DNA of 64,000 nt from Nematopogon swammerdamellus (taxonomy: Eukaryota; Arthropoda; Insecta; Lepidoptera; Adelidae). The stretch covers positions 18,365,151-18,429,150 of the forward strand of contig OX336353.1 of assembly GCA_946902875.1 (NCBI GenBank), given 5' to 3'. Below are positions 54,495-64,000 of this stretch, piece after piece (the stretch's first letter is position 1; every line of letters begins with the position of its first letter). The translations under genes were made by a program, and so were the position numbers. Below the pieces are notes generated by a model that searched no databases, was not told the origin of the DNA, and worked only from the letters and a program-made list of their open reading frames with translations.

Positions 54495-57435
54495 ACATAC
54501 ATAGCGTCACGCCTGTTTCCCGGTGAGGTAGGCAGAGACAACGGATCTCCACGTGCCACGATCCTGACACACCTCTGCCGCCTCTTTCACTCCCATAATG
54601 TTCTTCATGCATGCTCGTCGGTTAAGGGGACTATGCACTTGGCCCTTTTGGAGCACACGCCCGATCTGGTACAGGTATGTGCGTCTAGGGCGACCCTTCC
54701 CGACTCTTCCACTCACATTTGCTTCATAAATTTCTTTCGTTAGTCTCCTATCCAACCTCCTGTTACAACCTTGGTTCACAGAGACAATAAAAGAAATGAT
54801 AAAATTAAGAGACCGTGCTGGAGTTCGAGCTAGGCGTACCAATCAGGATTCTCATCGCAGGTATTACCAAGATTTAAGAAATGAAGTTACTAGTGCTATC
54901 AGACGGGAAAAGGGTGCGTTTTTTGACTTTTTTGTCAACCAGAACAACAATAATTCCAAAAAGTTATGGCAAGGACTACGGAGATGTACGACGATAGGAG
55001 AGACAGCGAAACCAATTCCAAAATATCTATCAGAACCTCAAGCTATCAATCTACACTTTCAACAGTTGCCAGTTACAACAGAAATCAGCAAGGAGACCTT
55101 GGATCGCTACTCAAATAGTCGGTTCAAAACCGGAATACAGGAATTTAAATTTGATCCTATTAATGCAACAGACGTGGGAGTCCTAATTGAGAAAATAAGG
55201 TCTAACGCAATAGGCATTGATGACGTAACAATCCAAATGATACGGATGACTGTACCTTTCACCTTGGACGTTATGACATACATACTAAACAAGTCAATTG
55301 CATCTGGTCAATTCCCAGAGGTATGGAAGACTGCACTGGTCACGCCCATACCCAAAAAGAAAGATGCCACTGAAATGAAGGACCTCAGGCCAATTAGTAT
55401 TTTACCCGCTTTTTCAAAATTACTCGAAAAAACCATGACTAAACAGCTTACGACATACCTACAGACTAATAACGTAATTCCTGATTGTCAACATGGTTTT
55501 CGCACAGGTCATAGTACCAGTACAGCCCTCCTACAAGTAACAGATGAAGTCTTGAGCGCAGCGGATGAAGGAAAAGTTACAATCTTAATACTACTAGATT
55601 TCTCAAGAGCTTTCGACTGTCTGGACACTAACCTTCTGCTGTCAAAACTATCATATTATGGCCTTTCAGTAAATGCGCTCAGTCTTCTGAGAACTTACCT
55701 CACGAACAGAACACAGGTGGTGAAGTGCTACGGTGATGATGGAACTGCCATATTTTCGGACAAGGTCAGTATGTCTCGAGGTAGTCCACAGGGTTCCTCT
55801 CTCTCGCCGCTTTTGTACACGACGTATACAGCAGACTATCCTTCCTGCCTTCAGTACACAGAGTGCGAGCTCTTTGCAGACGACACACAACTGAGATACG
55901 CTTTCCACGCAAGTGACATAAACGATGCAGTAATGAAAGTCAATACAGATTTGGAAAATACATGGACTTGGTCGACTGCAAATAGGCTCGCTCTAAATCC
56001 TCAGAAATCCATAGCTATGGTGCTAGGGGGTAGGAAGTCCGTTGAAAAGGTTCTGACACTAAACCCCCAAATCAAATTAAACGGGGTCATTATACCAATT
56101 GTGAAATGCGCGCGTAACCTAGGGCTGAAAATGGACGCTAACCTCCGATTTGAAGATCACGTGATGGAAAAGTTTAGAGCAGCGATGGGAAAACTTAAAA
56201 CTTTCTACAAGATTAGAAATCATCTATCAATACAAGTTAGGCATACGGTGGCTGAGGCATTAATACTATCTCCACTTAACTACTGTGACGCAGTATATGG
56301 TCCCTGTATCCTACAGAAGACTAAGAAACGTATACAGAGGGTGCAGAATGCCTGCATACGTTTTTGCGAGCCCAACATAAAAAAGAGGCACCATATTACA
56401 CCCTACATAAACAAACTGGGATTGCTCAAGATGGACGGTCGTAGGCGACTTCATCAAGCCGTGCTATTATTCAAAATTATCAAGTCGCAAAAGCCGACAA
56501 AATTATTTAAAAAACTTAGATGGTATGGAGAGGGTCATTGTTTTGGAACCAGATCGGTGGGTAAGCTGTTGGCTGTACCAAAGCACCGTGGGGCAGCATT
56601 TGAAGGAAGCTTCAAATATGCTGCCTCACGGTGCTGGAACAACATCCCGCCACCGATACGAGTGTCAAACAATACAAACACCTTCAAATTGAAACTGAAA
56701 AGATTTATTTTGAGCCAGCAACAGAATGGTGGTTAAAAACGATGTTCAAATATCGTAATTAACAACAATCTTTATGAGACTAATGCCTACATACATGCGC
56801 TGAAACTGTAGAAGCATATCTTTCACAAACACACGCACACACGCACATAACACTTATCACTCATTCTATTCTATGTGTGGACACATAACACCACCAGTCC
56901 ATCACCTAACATTATATATATATGGGTATATATTTTTATCCGGTTCTCAATTGTTTAGTTTCTTCATTGTTATATCTGTTGTTATATCTACATCTTATTC
57001 TATTATTCCTGGTTAATATTGTTAGTATTTTTGTTCTTTTTCACCTGCCTTTGTTTTTGTTTTGTGTATGTTACTGAAGTACCTAATAAATTGTATAAAT
57101 AGTTAATAATCATTGTATATTGTGTAATTTTAAGCGCTAACATTTCGCATATAAGAGTTACTTACCAACTACTGGAAAAGGATAGGCTTAAAACCAGCAA
57201 GGTGTGCACAATGGGCTCACCTGCAAGCTGCGCCTAGACCCGTTTCACTTTTATCTATTGTATTATTTTAATTTAGTATGTAAGTGTACCAAAAAGTGAA
57301 ATAAATGATAATTCTATTCTATTCTATTCTATTCTATCATCCATCCTTCCAACATGACCGAACCACCGAAGCATTCCTTTCTCAATCCTTGTCACTATAA
57401 TCTTCTTTCAGCCCTTTTATTGTACTAATTCATAT
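54495..57435 (-). mobile_element. RTE-like LINE 3' part, split by another LINE
   Basis: On the minus strand, 57435-57339 encodes the segment ending RWFGHVGRM. Then, after the inserted LINE, 54752-54507 continues DRRLTKEIYEANVSGRVGKG ... TWRSVVSAYLTGKQA. Read together they are colinear with 35620-35932. An ATGT tail follows at 54490. Confidence 0.8.
54753..57338 (+). mobile_element. CR1/Jockey-superfamily LINE nested in RTE-like LINE
   Basis: The open frame from ATG 54796 to 56736 (646 codons) also extends upstream without a stop (QPWFTETIKE), so the element is 5'-truncated between endonuclease and reverse transcriptase. The reverse-transcriptase motifs are complete: LDFSRAFD (267-274), SRGSPQGSSLSP (327-338) and FADDTQ (360-365), followed by LNYCDAVYGP and RIQRVQNACIRF. 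The 3' UTR of about 580 bp ends with AATAAA and a (TTCTA)n tail. CTATC at 54748-54752 and 57334-57338 may be a 5-bp TSD. The frame has no inactivating stop. Confidence 0.85.
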
Positions 57436-57496
57436 TCCAAATTCGAATCCTAAATCCTCAGAAGTTTACAGTGTATGAGAATGTGCATCTGCTTAC

Positions 57497-57896
57497 TTTT
57501 TTTATGGAAACTGACACGGTTGGCTACATCACCTAACTAATGCCTAACTACATCCAAGATGTCCGCCCATAACACCTTGGATAACTCGATGCCATGTCAA
57601 TGATTTCCTTCGGTCGTGCCGGCTACACTGATCTGGACGGAAAACACGAACTATTTACACAGCCGTTTCAACCGACCTTTCATTCAATGCGGTGGTATCA
57701 ACCTGGGCGGATTAAACCCTACCACCTACCTAGTAAGGTAAGAAGGGAAGGGACCTACAGTTTTACATTGAATCCGAACCACGGTCAGCCTCCACGGTCG
57801 AGCGGTCACCCCCGTTCATCCACTGACCGCGCCCTGGTGTGATTATGATCCGATCGACAGTCGACCGATCGCACCCACTGAGCTACCGAGGCTGAC
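57497..57896 (-). mobile_element. SINE family A, full length
   Basis: The minus strand starts GTCAGCCTCGGTAGCTCAGT and ends 'gtgtcagtttccat' with an A run (T's on the + strand). The 5S-like block is moderately decayed. Confidence 0.8.
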
Positions 57897-57899
57897 ATT

Positions 57900-58655
57900 T
57901 TTATTTCATCTAGAATATTTACCAAAAAATTCAAGTTCTTGCGTACTTGCGTTGATTTAATCTCGAAATTTTAATAAAATAAAATAAAGGCTAAAGCGAG
58001 TGAGGAGTGATGAGGCGCGGGCAGTGGGGGTAGAAAACAGAGGGTCAGGGGTAAGGTAACTTTAATCGCACAGACAGTGAGATATTTACGATCTTGCTGT
58101 AATTAAATTCGAGAATAATTAGTACTAACTCCATCGCTGCAGGGCGCTCTCGGCCAGGTGTAATCAACCTTCGGGAACACTTGAACTAGAAAAAGTCAAC
58201 ATTGAAAAAGTTTTGACATTGGAAATGTCTTTTCGTTCGCTCCAGTGTAGGCTTCGATTTCACGAAAACGTGCGATCCCCATAAGTCTCGGAGAGTTGTA
58301 AAGATATAATATTCAAAAGACGCGTATTCACGAGAGCTGTAAGATGCGAAATGAATTATTTGAGAAAGTCAAAAACGAAAAGTTATGGTCGAAATAGTGT
58401 AAAAAAAAAATTATATTTTTTACGATTTTTTTATTTTGGCGCTCGATATTTTGGAAACGAAGAATGATATCGAACATTTGATAAAAACTCCTCTGTACAA
58501 TTTAGTTAGCTACAATTTGAGCCTAAAACAAAGACGATCGGGTTAAGGGTTTGCCCTGTAGCCTGACCTTTTTAAAAAAAGTCTAAAAGTCAGAACGACA
58601 TTTTTTTTCGAATTCCATAGATTCATTTCCAATGTGCTCGATAGTCGTGTAAGGC
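57900..58655. other. no gene recognised
   Basis: AT-rich with scattered repeats; phrases such as 'gaaaagttatggtcgaaata' do not match elsewhere in the window. Confidence 0.3.
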
Positions 58656-58669
58656 ACGAAATCTGTGAT

Positions 58670-58985
58670 TTTTTGCTATAAACACGAATTGCTCCGTGGT
58701 TCCTTCATTTATCTTGTTGAGGGGTAGTGTTGAACTCGACTGGACTGGTACCACCGCACTGAGTGAAGTAAATTTTAAGTGTTTGCTATAAACACGAATT
58801 GCTCCGTGCTTCCTTCACTTATCTTACTGAGGGGCAGGGTGGAACTCGACTGGAGTGATACCAACGCACTGAACGTGAAGGTTTGAAACCAGTAATAACA
58901 GTTTCTTTCGACGACTTCAGTATAAGCGTAGAGAAACAATGACATGGTACCTAGTTCCAATATGGGCAAGGTGTAAAGGACTAAC
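58670..58985 (+). mobile_element. SINE family A fragment with local tandem duplication
   Basis: A roughly 105-bp unit beginning 'tgctataaacacgaattgct' occurs twice (about 58674 and 58783). It contains the SINE middle ('ggtaccaccgcactgag' and 'gataccaacgcactgaa'). Confidence 0.6.
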
Positions 58986-58999
58986 ATTTAAATTCAAAT

Positions 59000-59720
59000 T
59001 ATTTTTTTTATTAGCAATTCAAAGATACATATAGGAATCCAGCAACGTGTAGAAACATACAAACTGCGACAGATAGCTCACAACACTGGTACATTTCCAC
59101 CCAACAACGTTTAGGATCCGTTCTAGGGTTAACAATTATCATTTTGGGAGCAGCAGGAGAGGTAGCCAAACATAATATCAGTCAGTCAGAGTGCTTACGT
59201 CAACTGCTGGACATACCTACGTCTAAATACTTTTAGTCTACCATGGATATTAATATTGTTTGTATTTGGCTTAACATGGTTGGAATTCGTGGACAGTATG
59301 GCCGACGTTTCGGACTAGCGCGTACAACTTTCTATACTATCATTTGTTCTCTCTTACGTTTTGTTTATAGACGTCCAGAAATACCAGCCTTCCGGCTAAA
59401 AAAACCCAGACCTCTATCCCTGCACTCTTGCGAGTACAGTGATCATGTATGCCAGATCGAGGCCCCATAGCTGTACCGTTCTTCCGAAAAAATCCCATAG
59501 GAAACACAGACTGAAGCCTTTCCCCAGCCGAGCCGAGCCACCACCCGTCCACCCGAAGGAACCCCCGACCGAAGTCGAGAGCCGGGGGTGAAGCCTTCAC
59601 TGCCACTGGAGTCCAACAACAGCCTTATATGCCCAGGGCCTCAGCGTTTTGTACTAGCCGACAGTTTTTGTTTTCACCAGCTATGTATATGCGTGGAAGT
59701 GCATATGACCACCACCGCAT
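59000..59720. other. repeat remnants, no gene
   Basis: Bases 59273-59332 ('ggacagtatggccgacgttt') match, inverted, 60688-60735. Bases 59515-59600 carry a GC-rich segment ending 'gagagccgggggtgaagcc' that looks like an interspersed repeat. No ORF is supported. Confidence 0.4.
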
Positions 59721-59729
59721 TGCATTTTG

Positions 59730-59812
59730 TACCGTGTGGGGTCGGTACTTAAAAAGAATAGCCCCACTGCATCTCTCCCCGTCGCATGTCGTAAAAGTCG
59801 ACTAAGGGATAA
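59730..59812 (+). mobile_element. SINE-like family B, 5' piece
   Basis: 'accgtgtggggtcggtactt' through 'gtaaaagtcgactaagggat'. It is cut off by the following SINE. Confidence 0.65.
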
Positions 59813-59820
59813 GAAAATTC

Positions 59821-60206
59821 GTCAGCCTCGGTAGCTCAGTGGCGCGGTTGGTTAGTCAACTGTTATTAAGCAACGCTGAGCGCGGTCAGTGATTGGATGG
59901 GTGACCGCTCGACCGTTGGAGGCTGACCGTGGTTCGGATTCCACGTTAAACTGTAGGTCCCTTCCCTTCTTACCTTACTAGGTGGCAGGGTTTATCCCGG
60001 CCGGGTTGGTACCACCGCACTGAACGAAACGTCGGTCGAAACGGCTATGTAAATAGTTCGTGTTTTCCGTCCAGTTTAGTGTAGCCGACATGAAATGAAG
60101 GGAAGCACTGACATGGCACCTAGTTCACCCTGTGTTATGGGCTGACATCACAGATGTTGTAGGTGATGTAGCCAACCGTGTCAGGTTCCATAAAAAAAAA
60201 AAAAAA
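59821..60206 (+). mobile_element. SINE family A, best-preserved full copy
   Basis: It starts GTCAGCCTCGGTAGCTCAGT, whose TAGCTCAGTGG is A-box-like. The 5S-like block is AAGCAACGCTGAGCGCGGTC...TTGGATGGGTGACCGC (about 59869-59908). A roughly 270-bp body follows and ends 'gccaaccgtgtcaggttcca' plus about 14 A. The block matches the conserved 3' half of 5S rRNA, including its C-box promoter region. Confidence 0.85.
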
Positions 60207-60264
60207 CCTAATGTGTACCGGGGATCCACCGGTCAAGAAGAACTTATAGCGTAATACTATAGCG

Positions 60265-60700
60265 CACTGGGGCGTACAATCCATCTTCAGGGCGATTGCG
60301 TGGCTGCGCTGCGGTCGGGCCCGCTGGTATGTCAACCGCGGGCCCAACCGCAGCCAGGCACTCGCCCTTGAGATGGACTGTACCAGAGCCGACTGTCATT
60401 GTCTCCCTCTACGGAGACAAGCCATGCTGCATCGTCATAGCCCCACTGCGACGTTGCTATCGCTTACTCGCTCTCGCTTGCCTACCGATGACAGGGGCGA
60501 GAGAGAAACATGAAATCGCTCACCCTTCATCGGGCGACCGACGAAATCTTCTTTTTCTCTCTCGCTCCTGTCATCGGTAGGCAAGCGTGAGCGAGTAAGC
60601 GATAGCAACGTCGCAGTGGGGCTGTGACGATGCAGCATGGCTTGGTCTCCGTAGAGGGAGACAATGATAGTCGGCTATGACTGTACGCGCCAGTCCGAAA
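60265..60700. mobile_element. foldback repeat split by a nested MITE
   Basis: Removing 60384-60678 and one TSD copy leaves an inverted structure: 'actggggcgtacaatccatc' on the left and 'gatggactgtac' + 'gcgccagt' on the right, with inner arms GGTCGGGCCCGC/GCGGGCCCAACC. It is a small GC-rich palindrome without coding capacity. Confidence 0.6.
60384..60678. mobile_element. hAT-like palindromic MITE, 8-bp TSD
   Basis: It is flanked by GACTGTAC at 60376-60383 and 60679-60686. The left end is CAGAGCCGACTGTCATTGTC and the right end is its near complement (ending GGCTAT). The arms are about 110 bp with a 50-bp centre. CAGAG plus an 8-bp TSD fits hAT. Frames inside are hairpin by-products. Confidence 0.75.
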
Positions 60701-60910
60701 CGTCGGCCATACTGACCGCGAACTCCAACCATGGAAAGCCAAATACCAACAATATACGTACGTCTCTCGAATTTTTCTGCAGTCCTCCCGGTCTTCATCG
60801 GTACGAAACCATTTCTTTCCGCCGACGTATTTGATGTCGTCGTTCCACCTGGCGGGTGGTCTTCCCGCACTCCGTTTTCCTACGGCCGCCAGCCTTGGGT
60901 ACGGTTACTA
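60688..60910 (-). pseudogene. RTE-type LINE C-terminal fragment
   Basis: The minus-strand translation has EDHPPGGTTTSNTSAERNGF followed by VPMKTGRTAEKF, the same tail as 20640-20760. Frames are short and broken. Confidence 0.55.
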
Positions 60911-60968
60911 CCTACCTACAACGTTAGTTTATTGTTGAATAATTGTATGTACTGTGTATTGTGTGTGA

Positions 60969-61300
60969 CCGGTACTTAAAAGAATAGGTCCACAGCATCT
61001 CTCCCCATGTCGTGTCGTCCGCATGTGCATGTCGTAAAAGGCGACCGAGGGATAAGGACAAGATTCCGTGCATAAGGGCGACTGGATAGTCACCTCTCAC
61101 CTTGGCAAGGTCCTTCCACCGAGTCATGTAGGAGGTGGGTCTTGCCTTGCTTGCTGCTTGATAGTTAGTTTGTTGTCCGAATAATTTGCTAAATGTGGTG
61201 GTCGGTGTTGTGCTGTAATTTACAAGAGTACTTGCAGCACAACACCGAATACTCTGCTTACCCCGATTGTCGGAATATAGCGTGTGATATGTATGTGGAT
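60969..61300 (+). mobile_element. SINE-like family B copy
   Basis: It runs from 'gaccggtacttaaaagaata' through 'aggcgaccgagggataagga' and the intact GGTGTTGTGCTG hairpin to 'gtgtgatatgtatgtgg'. There is a small insertion near 61010-61025. Confidence 0.75.
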
Positions 61301-61324
61301 GTACAAAGAGTTGTCAAAATTTTT

Positions 61325-61470
61325 AAAATTTGTTATATATCTTTTTTAGTTAACATGAGTTTAATTTGCAGTTTAACATCATTGTCATTAAAATTGTTTA
61401 TGTTTAAAGACAGTTTATTATAAAATCCGACACCATTACAAATCAAGCTTTTTTGAAGTTTTCGATAAAT
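61325..61470 (-). pseudogene. LINE C-terminal fragment (same family as 8.6 kb)
   Basis: The minus-strand translation KLQKSLICNGVGFYNKLSLN is clearly homologous to the SFICNSVRFYNKLSSN segment at 8.8 kb. Confidence 0.6.
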
Positions 61471-61690
61471 ACGGTTACTTTCCTCTACAGAACCGGTAAA
61501 CTCTGGAACGCGCTCCCTACCCATATATCCCCCCCAAGTACAGTCTCGAGTCCTTCAAGAGGAGCGTGAATTGGCACTTATCAGGTCGGCATGGCATTCG
61601 CAACCCTCGCATACGACCGAATGTCCATGGACGTCGTTAGATACCTTATCGGTGGCTCGGTGCCATATACAGGATGGCCAAGGTTGGGTC
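61470..61690 (+). pseudogene. LINE C-terminal fragment (HGIRNPRIRPNVHGRR family)
   Basis: RTGKLWNALPTHI in one phase and FKRSVNWHLSGRHGIRNPRI in another show one frameshift near 61520. A stop follows at the usual place. Confidence 0.6.
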
Positions 61691-61694
61691 AGGA

Positions 61695-62540
61695 ATATCG
61701 AAGGATCGAGATATGTATCGTGTGTATAGTGCAGTGATGAAATATTTGTTTTTAATCTGAATTAATTCCAATGTTACCATTTTCTAACAAAGTAAATGCA
61801 TACGACAGTGTGAGCTTGCTCGCGCGCGGCCGCGCAGGGCTAGGCTTAACCCACCCCGCCGCCTCCACCGTGCCGCTTCCGCCTTCGTGGTGAGGTGCGG
61901 ATCGCTTAGAGCGCGCATAGATTTAGTAAAATTGAAACTATGAAAATTCATATCTCAAAAACTAGTGTAGGTAGGACCATTTTTCTTTTTGTAATGTGTT
62001 TACTAGATTATATACAATGGCTCATTTCGATATTCCTGACCGAACCTTGGACAACCTGTATATCGCGCTTTCAATAAAAAAAAAAACTTTATCGCGACCA
62101 ACTGTCTTCAAACGTTGTATTAACAGGGCTAGACAGCGTAGCAATAGTCCACAAATCTGCTGGCATGGCACCCAACTGAGCGTGGTTTCGAGAGGAGAGG
62201 CGATTTTGGCTCTGTCGACTGCACCATTGGTCTCTCGTCATTGCTACCCATGTTGGTTTACATAAAAAAAAAACTATAAGCTGCCTCTGATTGGTTGTCG
62301 AAAGAGTTGATGTCCCATTAGACAACTGTCGAAAGAAGTTGAATAGTTCTGGCGCGGCGTAGATAAATAAAGCTATAGTAAAGGAGGTATGGATCGGGAT
62401 GGGCTCGGCCGCCAGCATCGCGGTTCCTACGCCGCCGCGCCGCCCGCCACCGCTCCGCCCCGGTGGCTTACCGGGACACGAGCGAGGAGTGTATGGAGCT
62501 GTCTTTTACGTCAGAAGTATTTTAGATTTCGATCAATTTA
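61695..62540. other. no supported gene; repeat on minus strand and GC-rich patches
   Basis: The minus frame 62089-62418 contains KPTWVAMTRDQWCS, and a plus segment at 63420-63475 reads KPTWVAVPRDQWKM, so both are copies of one repeat of unknown identity. GC-rich patches lie at 61825-61900 and 62395-62480. Confidence 0.35.
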
Positions 62541-62544
62541 AATA

Positions 62545-62760
62545 TGAAATGAAATGAAATGAAATTTTATTCAGTACTACAAACGGCACATAACAAACAT
62601 TGGCTCCGTCACTAGATGTTAATCTGTCTCGAAGGAGCCGTTTCATATACATTGTGACATTATCAATTTTGCGCTCATCTTAGCAGTTTTAGTTCAGGTT
62701 CGTTTTTGTTAAGCAGTTAAAAAAAATTAGAAATTCATGAAAATTAGGCTTAGATCTAAG
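62545..62760 (-). mobile_element. LINE 3' tail with (GAAAT)n microsatellite
   Basis: (GAAAT)n followed by 'tttattcagtactacaaacg' has the look of an inverted LINE 3' end with simple-sequence tail, as at 34.2 kb. No coding sequence is attached. Confidence 0.5.
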
Positions 62761-62764
62761 ACTT

Positions 62765-63755
62765 GGTTCTAAGTAAGTGTAATTTATTAAAGACATCAGT
62801 TATTTATGTATATAGATATATTATATATGAATGTATAGGTATATATGTATATAAGCGTGTATGTATAGTTGTATATAAATAAAAAAAATCGTAAAAAATA
62901 TAAATACTCATCGATGCCGTTGCATCTTAAATCCAGTTGAAATATATGTAAAGTATGTACATAAGTATGTATGTATAGTATATAGATTCAGATTCAAATA
63001 TTTATTTTGCCATATAGAACACACAACAACATTACATTGAGACATATGAATATTCAGTATGGTTCGTCATAGTTTTTGTTTTATCCCGTTCAGCAATGCA
63101 ATCTATAAGGAAGAATTGGGCAAGAAACCTTATAGAGCTTTCTTTAAAAAATGCTTAAATTTTAATTTTAATTTTTATTTATTTGTATTGGTCATGGAAC
63201 CACTAGATCCATTTATAAATCTTTTTAGAGCCGTCTCATAGCTAATACAAGAAGTCTTCGTATCGTAACCGTTCGTGCACCGTTATTGTGTCGCACTACA
63301 AAGGTGTGGAACGGGCTTTCGGCTTTCCCTACTGCGTCAGAAGTAGGTATATTAGAACTATAAATGGAGACCCTTCTCTCTGCAAACCCAGTTGTAGCGC
63401 ACTCCTTATTGTTTATACGTAAACCAACATGGGTGGCCGTGCCGAGGGACCAATGGAAAATGGTAGAACCGAGGGATCGACGGAGCTAAAATCACCTCTC
63501 GTCGCGAAACGAAACGCGAAAAAGATTGACAAGGTTCCTTTAGGACCGCTTAAGGTATTCACATGTATTCTTGATTATTTGTAGTGAGTGAGATTCCGAA
63601 TACTATTAGAGGATAACACGAATCTCGGTAAGTTTTTTTAGGCTATTTGAGGAATTTATTATTTCTACATTATTTGTTGACAAACTTCATAACGTAATTC
63701 ATTTTTCAAAAAGATTAACTCTGACGATAAAAGGACATTCTGTTCGCACCGGTTC
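62765..63755. other. mostly featureless; small LINE and repeat pieces
   Basis: Bases 63290-63335 contain 'tacaaaggtgtggaacggg', a piece of the LINE at 24.8 kb. Bases 62908-62945 match 930-1075 in patches ('ctcatcgatgcc', 'atcttaaatccagttga'). No gene is called. Confidence 0.35.
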
Positions 63756-63763
63756 AAAACATT

Positions 63764-63905
63764 CGCCTCTATAAACGCATGGGTGACAACACAGATCCCT
63801 GTGGAACACCGGCGTTCACTGATATGACGTCCGACGAGCAACCGTCCACTAGGACCTGAATGTTACGCCCATGTAGGAAGTTAGTGACCCAGTCACAGAG
63901 GCCAG
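63764..63905 (-). pseudogene. LINE reverse-transcriptase fragment (GVPQGSVLSP)
   Basis: The minus strand reads LCDWVTNFLHGRNIQVLVDG, then VNAGVPQGSVLSP and a stop. This is the canonical reverse-transcriptase palm segment just before the second catalytic aspartates. No further motif is visible before the sequence ends. Confidence 0.65.
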
Positions 63906-64000
63906 AAGTATCCGCGTCACTGTGTGCGAGTCACTGTCAACCTGCCAACACTCTCCGAACATAGTCAACCATGTTATGTAGGTTCCTTAAAAAAATATTT

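Overview
The window looks like nuclear DNA of a lepidopteran (moth or butterfly). It is AT-rich and packed with repeats that I recognise from Lepidoptera: Helitron-like ends carrying the GCCGCGGGC...AGCTAG terminus, elements with the 'ccgacttcc' and 'cttcgggagggttac' cores, and many 5'-truncated LINEs. I found no intact host protein-coding gene, no rRNA operon and no CRISPR array. Almost every long reading frame belongs to a retrotransposon or is a by-product of a tandem repeat. This density of nested, mostly broken elements suits heterochromatin, a gene desert, or possibly the W chromosome, but the sequence alone cannot say which.

Layout. 0-12.6 kb: MITEs, a 153-bp-arm palindrome, SINEs, LINE fragments, a 509-bp hAT-like MITE, and a 5'-truncated LINE with a restriction-like endonuclease bounded by a 16-bp target-site duplication (TSD). 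12.98-15.48 kb: a 2,502-bp element that recurs, apparently base for base, at 48.62-51.12 kb. Each copy has its own 8-bp TSD, so this is transposition, not segmental duplication. 15.6-18.7 kb: Helitron-like ends and a large Helitron-like element built around a GGCCGAAGGCC minisatellite. 19-25 kb: LINE and SINE debris, a second copy of a terminal-inverted-repeat MITE, and a 270-bp pyrimidine tract. 25.9-29.55 kb: two abutting LINEs, one with an open 746-codon frame. 29.6-32.5 kb: a MITE with internal tandem repeats, a SINE, and a deleted PIF/Harbinger element. 32.9-35.9 kb: an RTE-like LINE split by a CR1-like LINE. 37.08-40.10 kb: a 3-kb foldback element whose two arms are the same 10-bp minisatellite in opposite orientations. 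40-46 kb: SINEs, a hairpin related to the one in the 2.5-kb element, and a 45-bp minisatellite. 46.2-48.5 kb: the second large Helitron-like element, containing a nuclease-like gene fragment. 51.5-64 kb: a small Helitron, SINEs, a CR1-like LINE nested in an RTE-like LINE, and a hAT-like MITE nested in another foldback repeat.

How the parts relate. Autonomous LINEs are present only as truncated copies. The non-autonomous families (two SINE families, MITEs, Helitron-like elements, foldback elements) outnumber them and presumably borrow enzymes encoded elsewhere. Nesting and TSDs give a partial relative chronology. The two identical 2.5-kb elements are likely among the most recent insertions. 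They combine hAT-type ends, a tRNA-like Pol III promoter unit and a hairpin resembling a hammerhead ribozyme, and I regard them as the best candidate for something undescribed.
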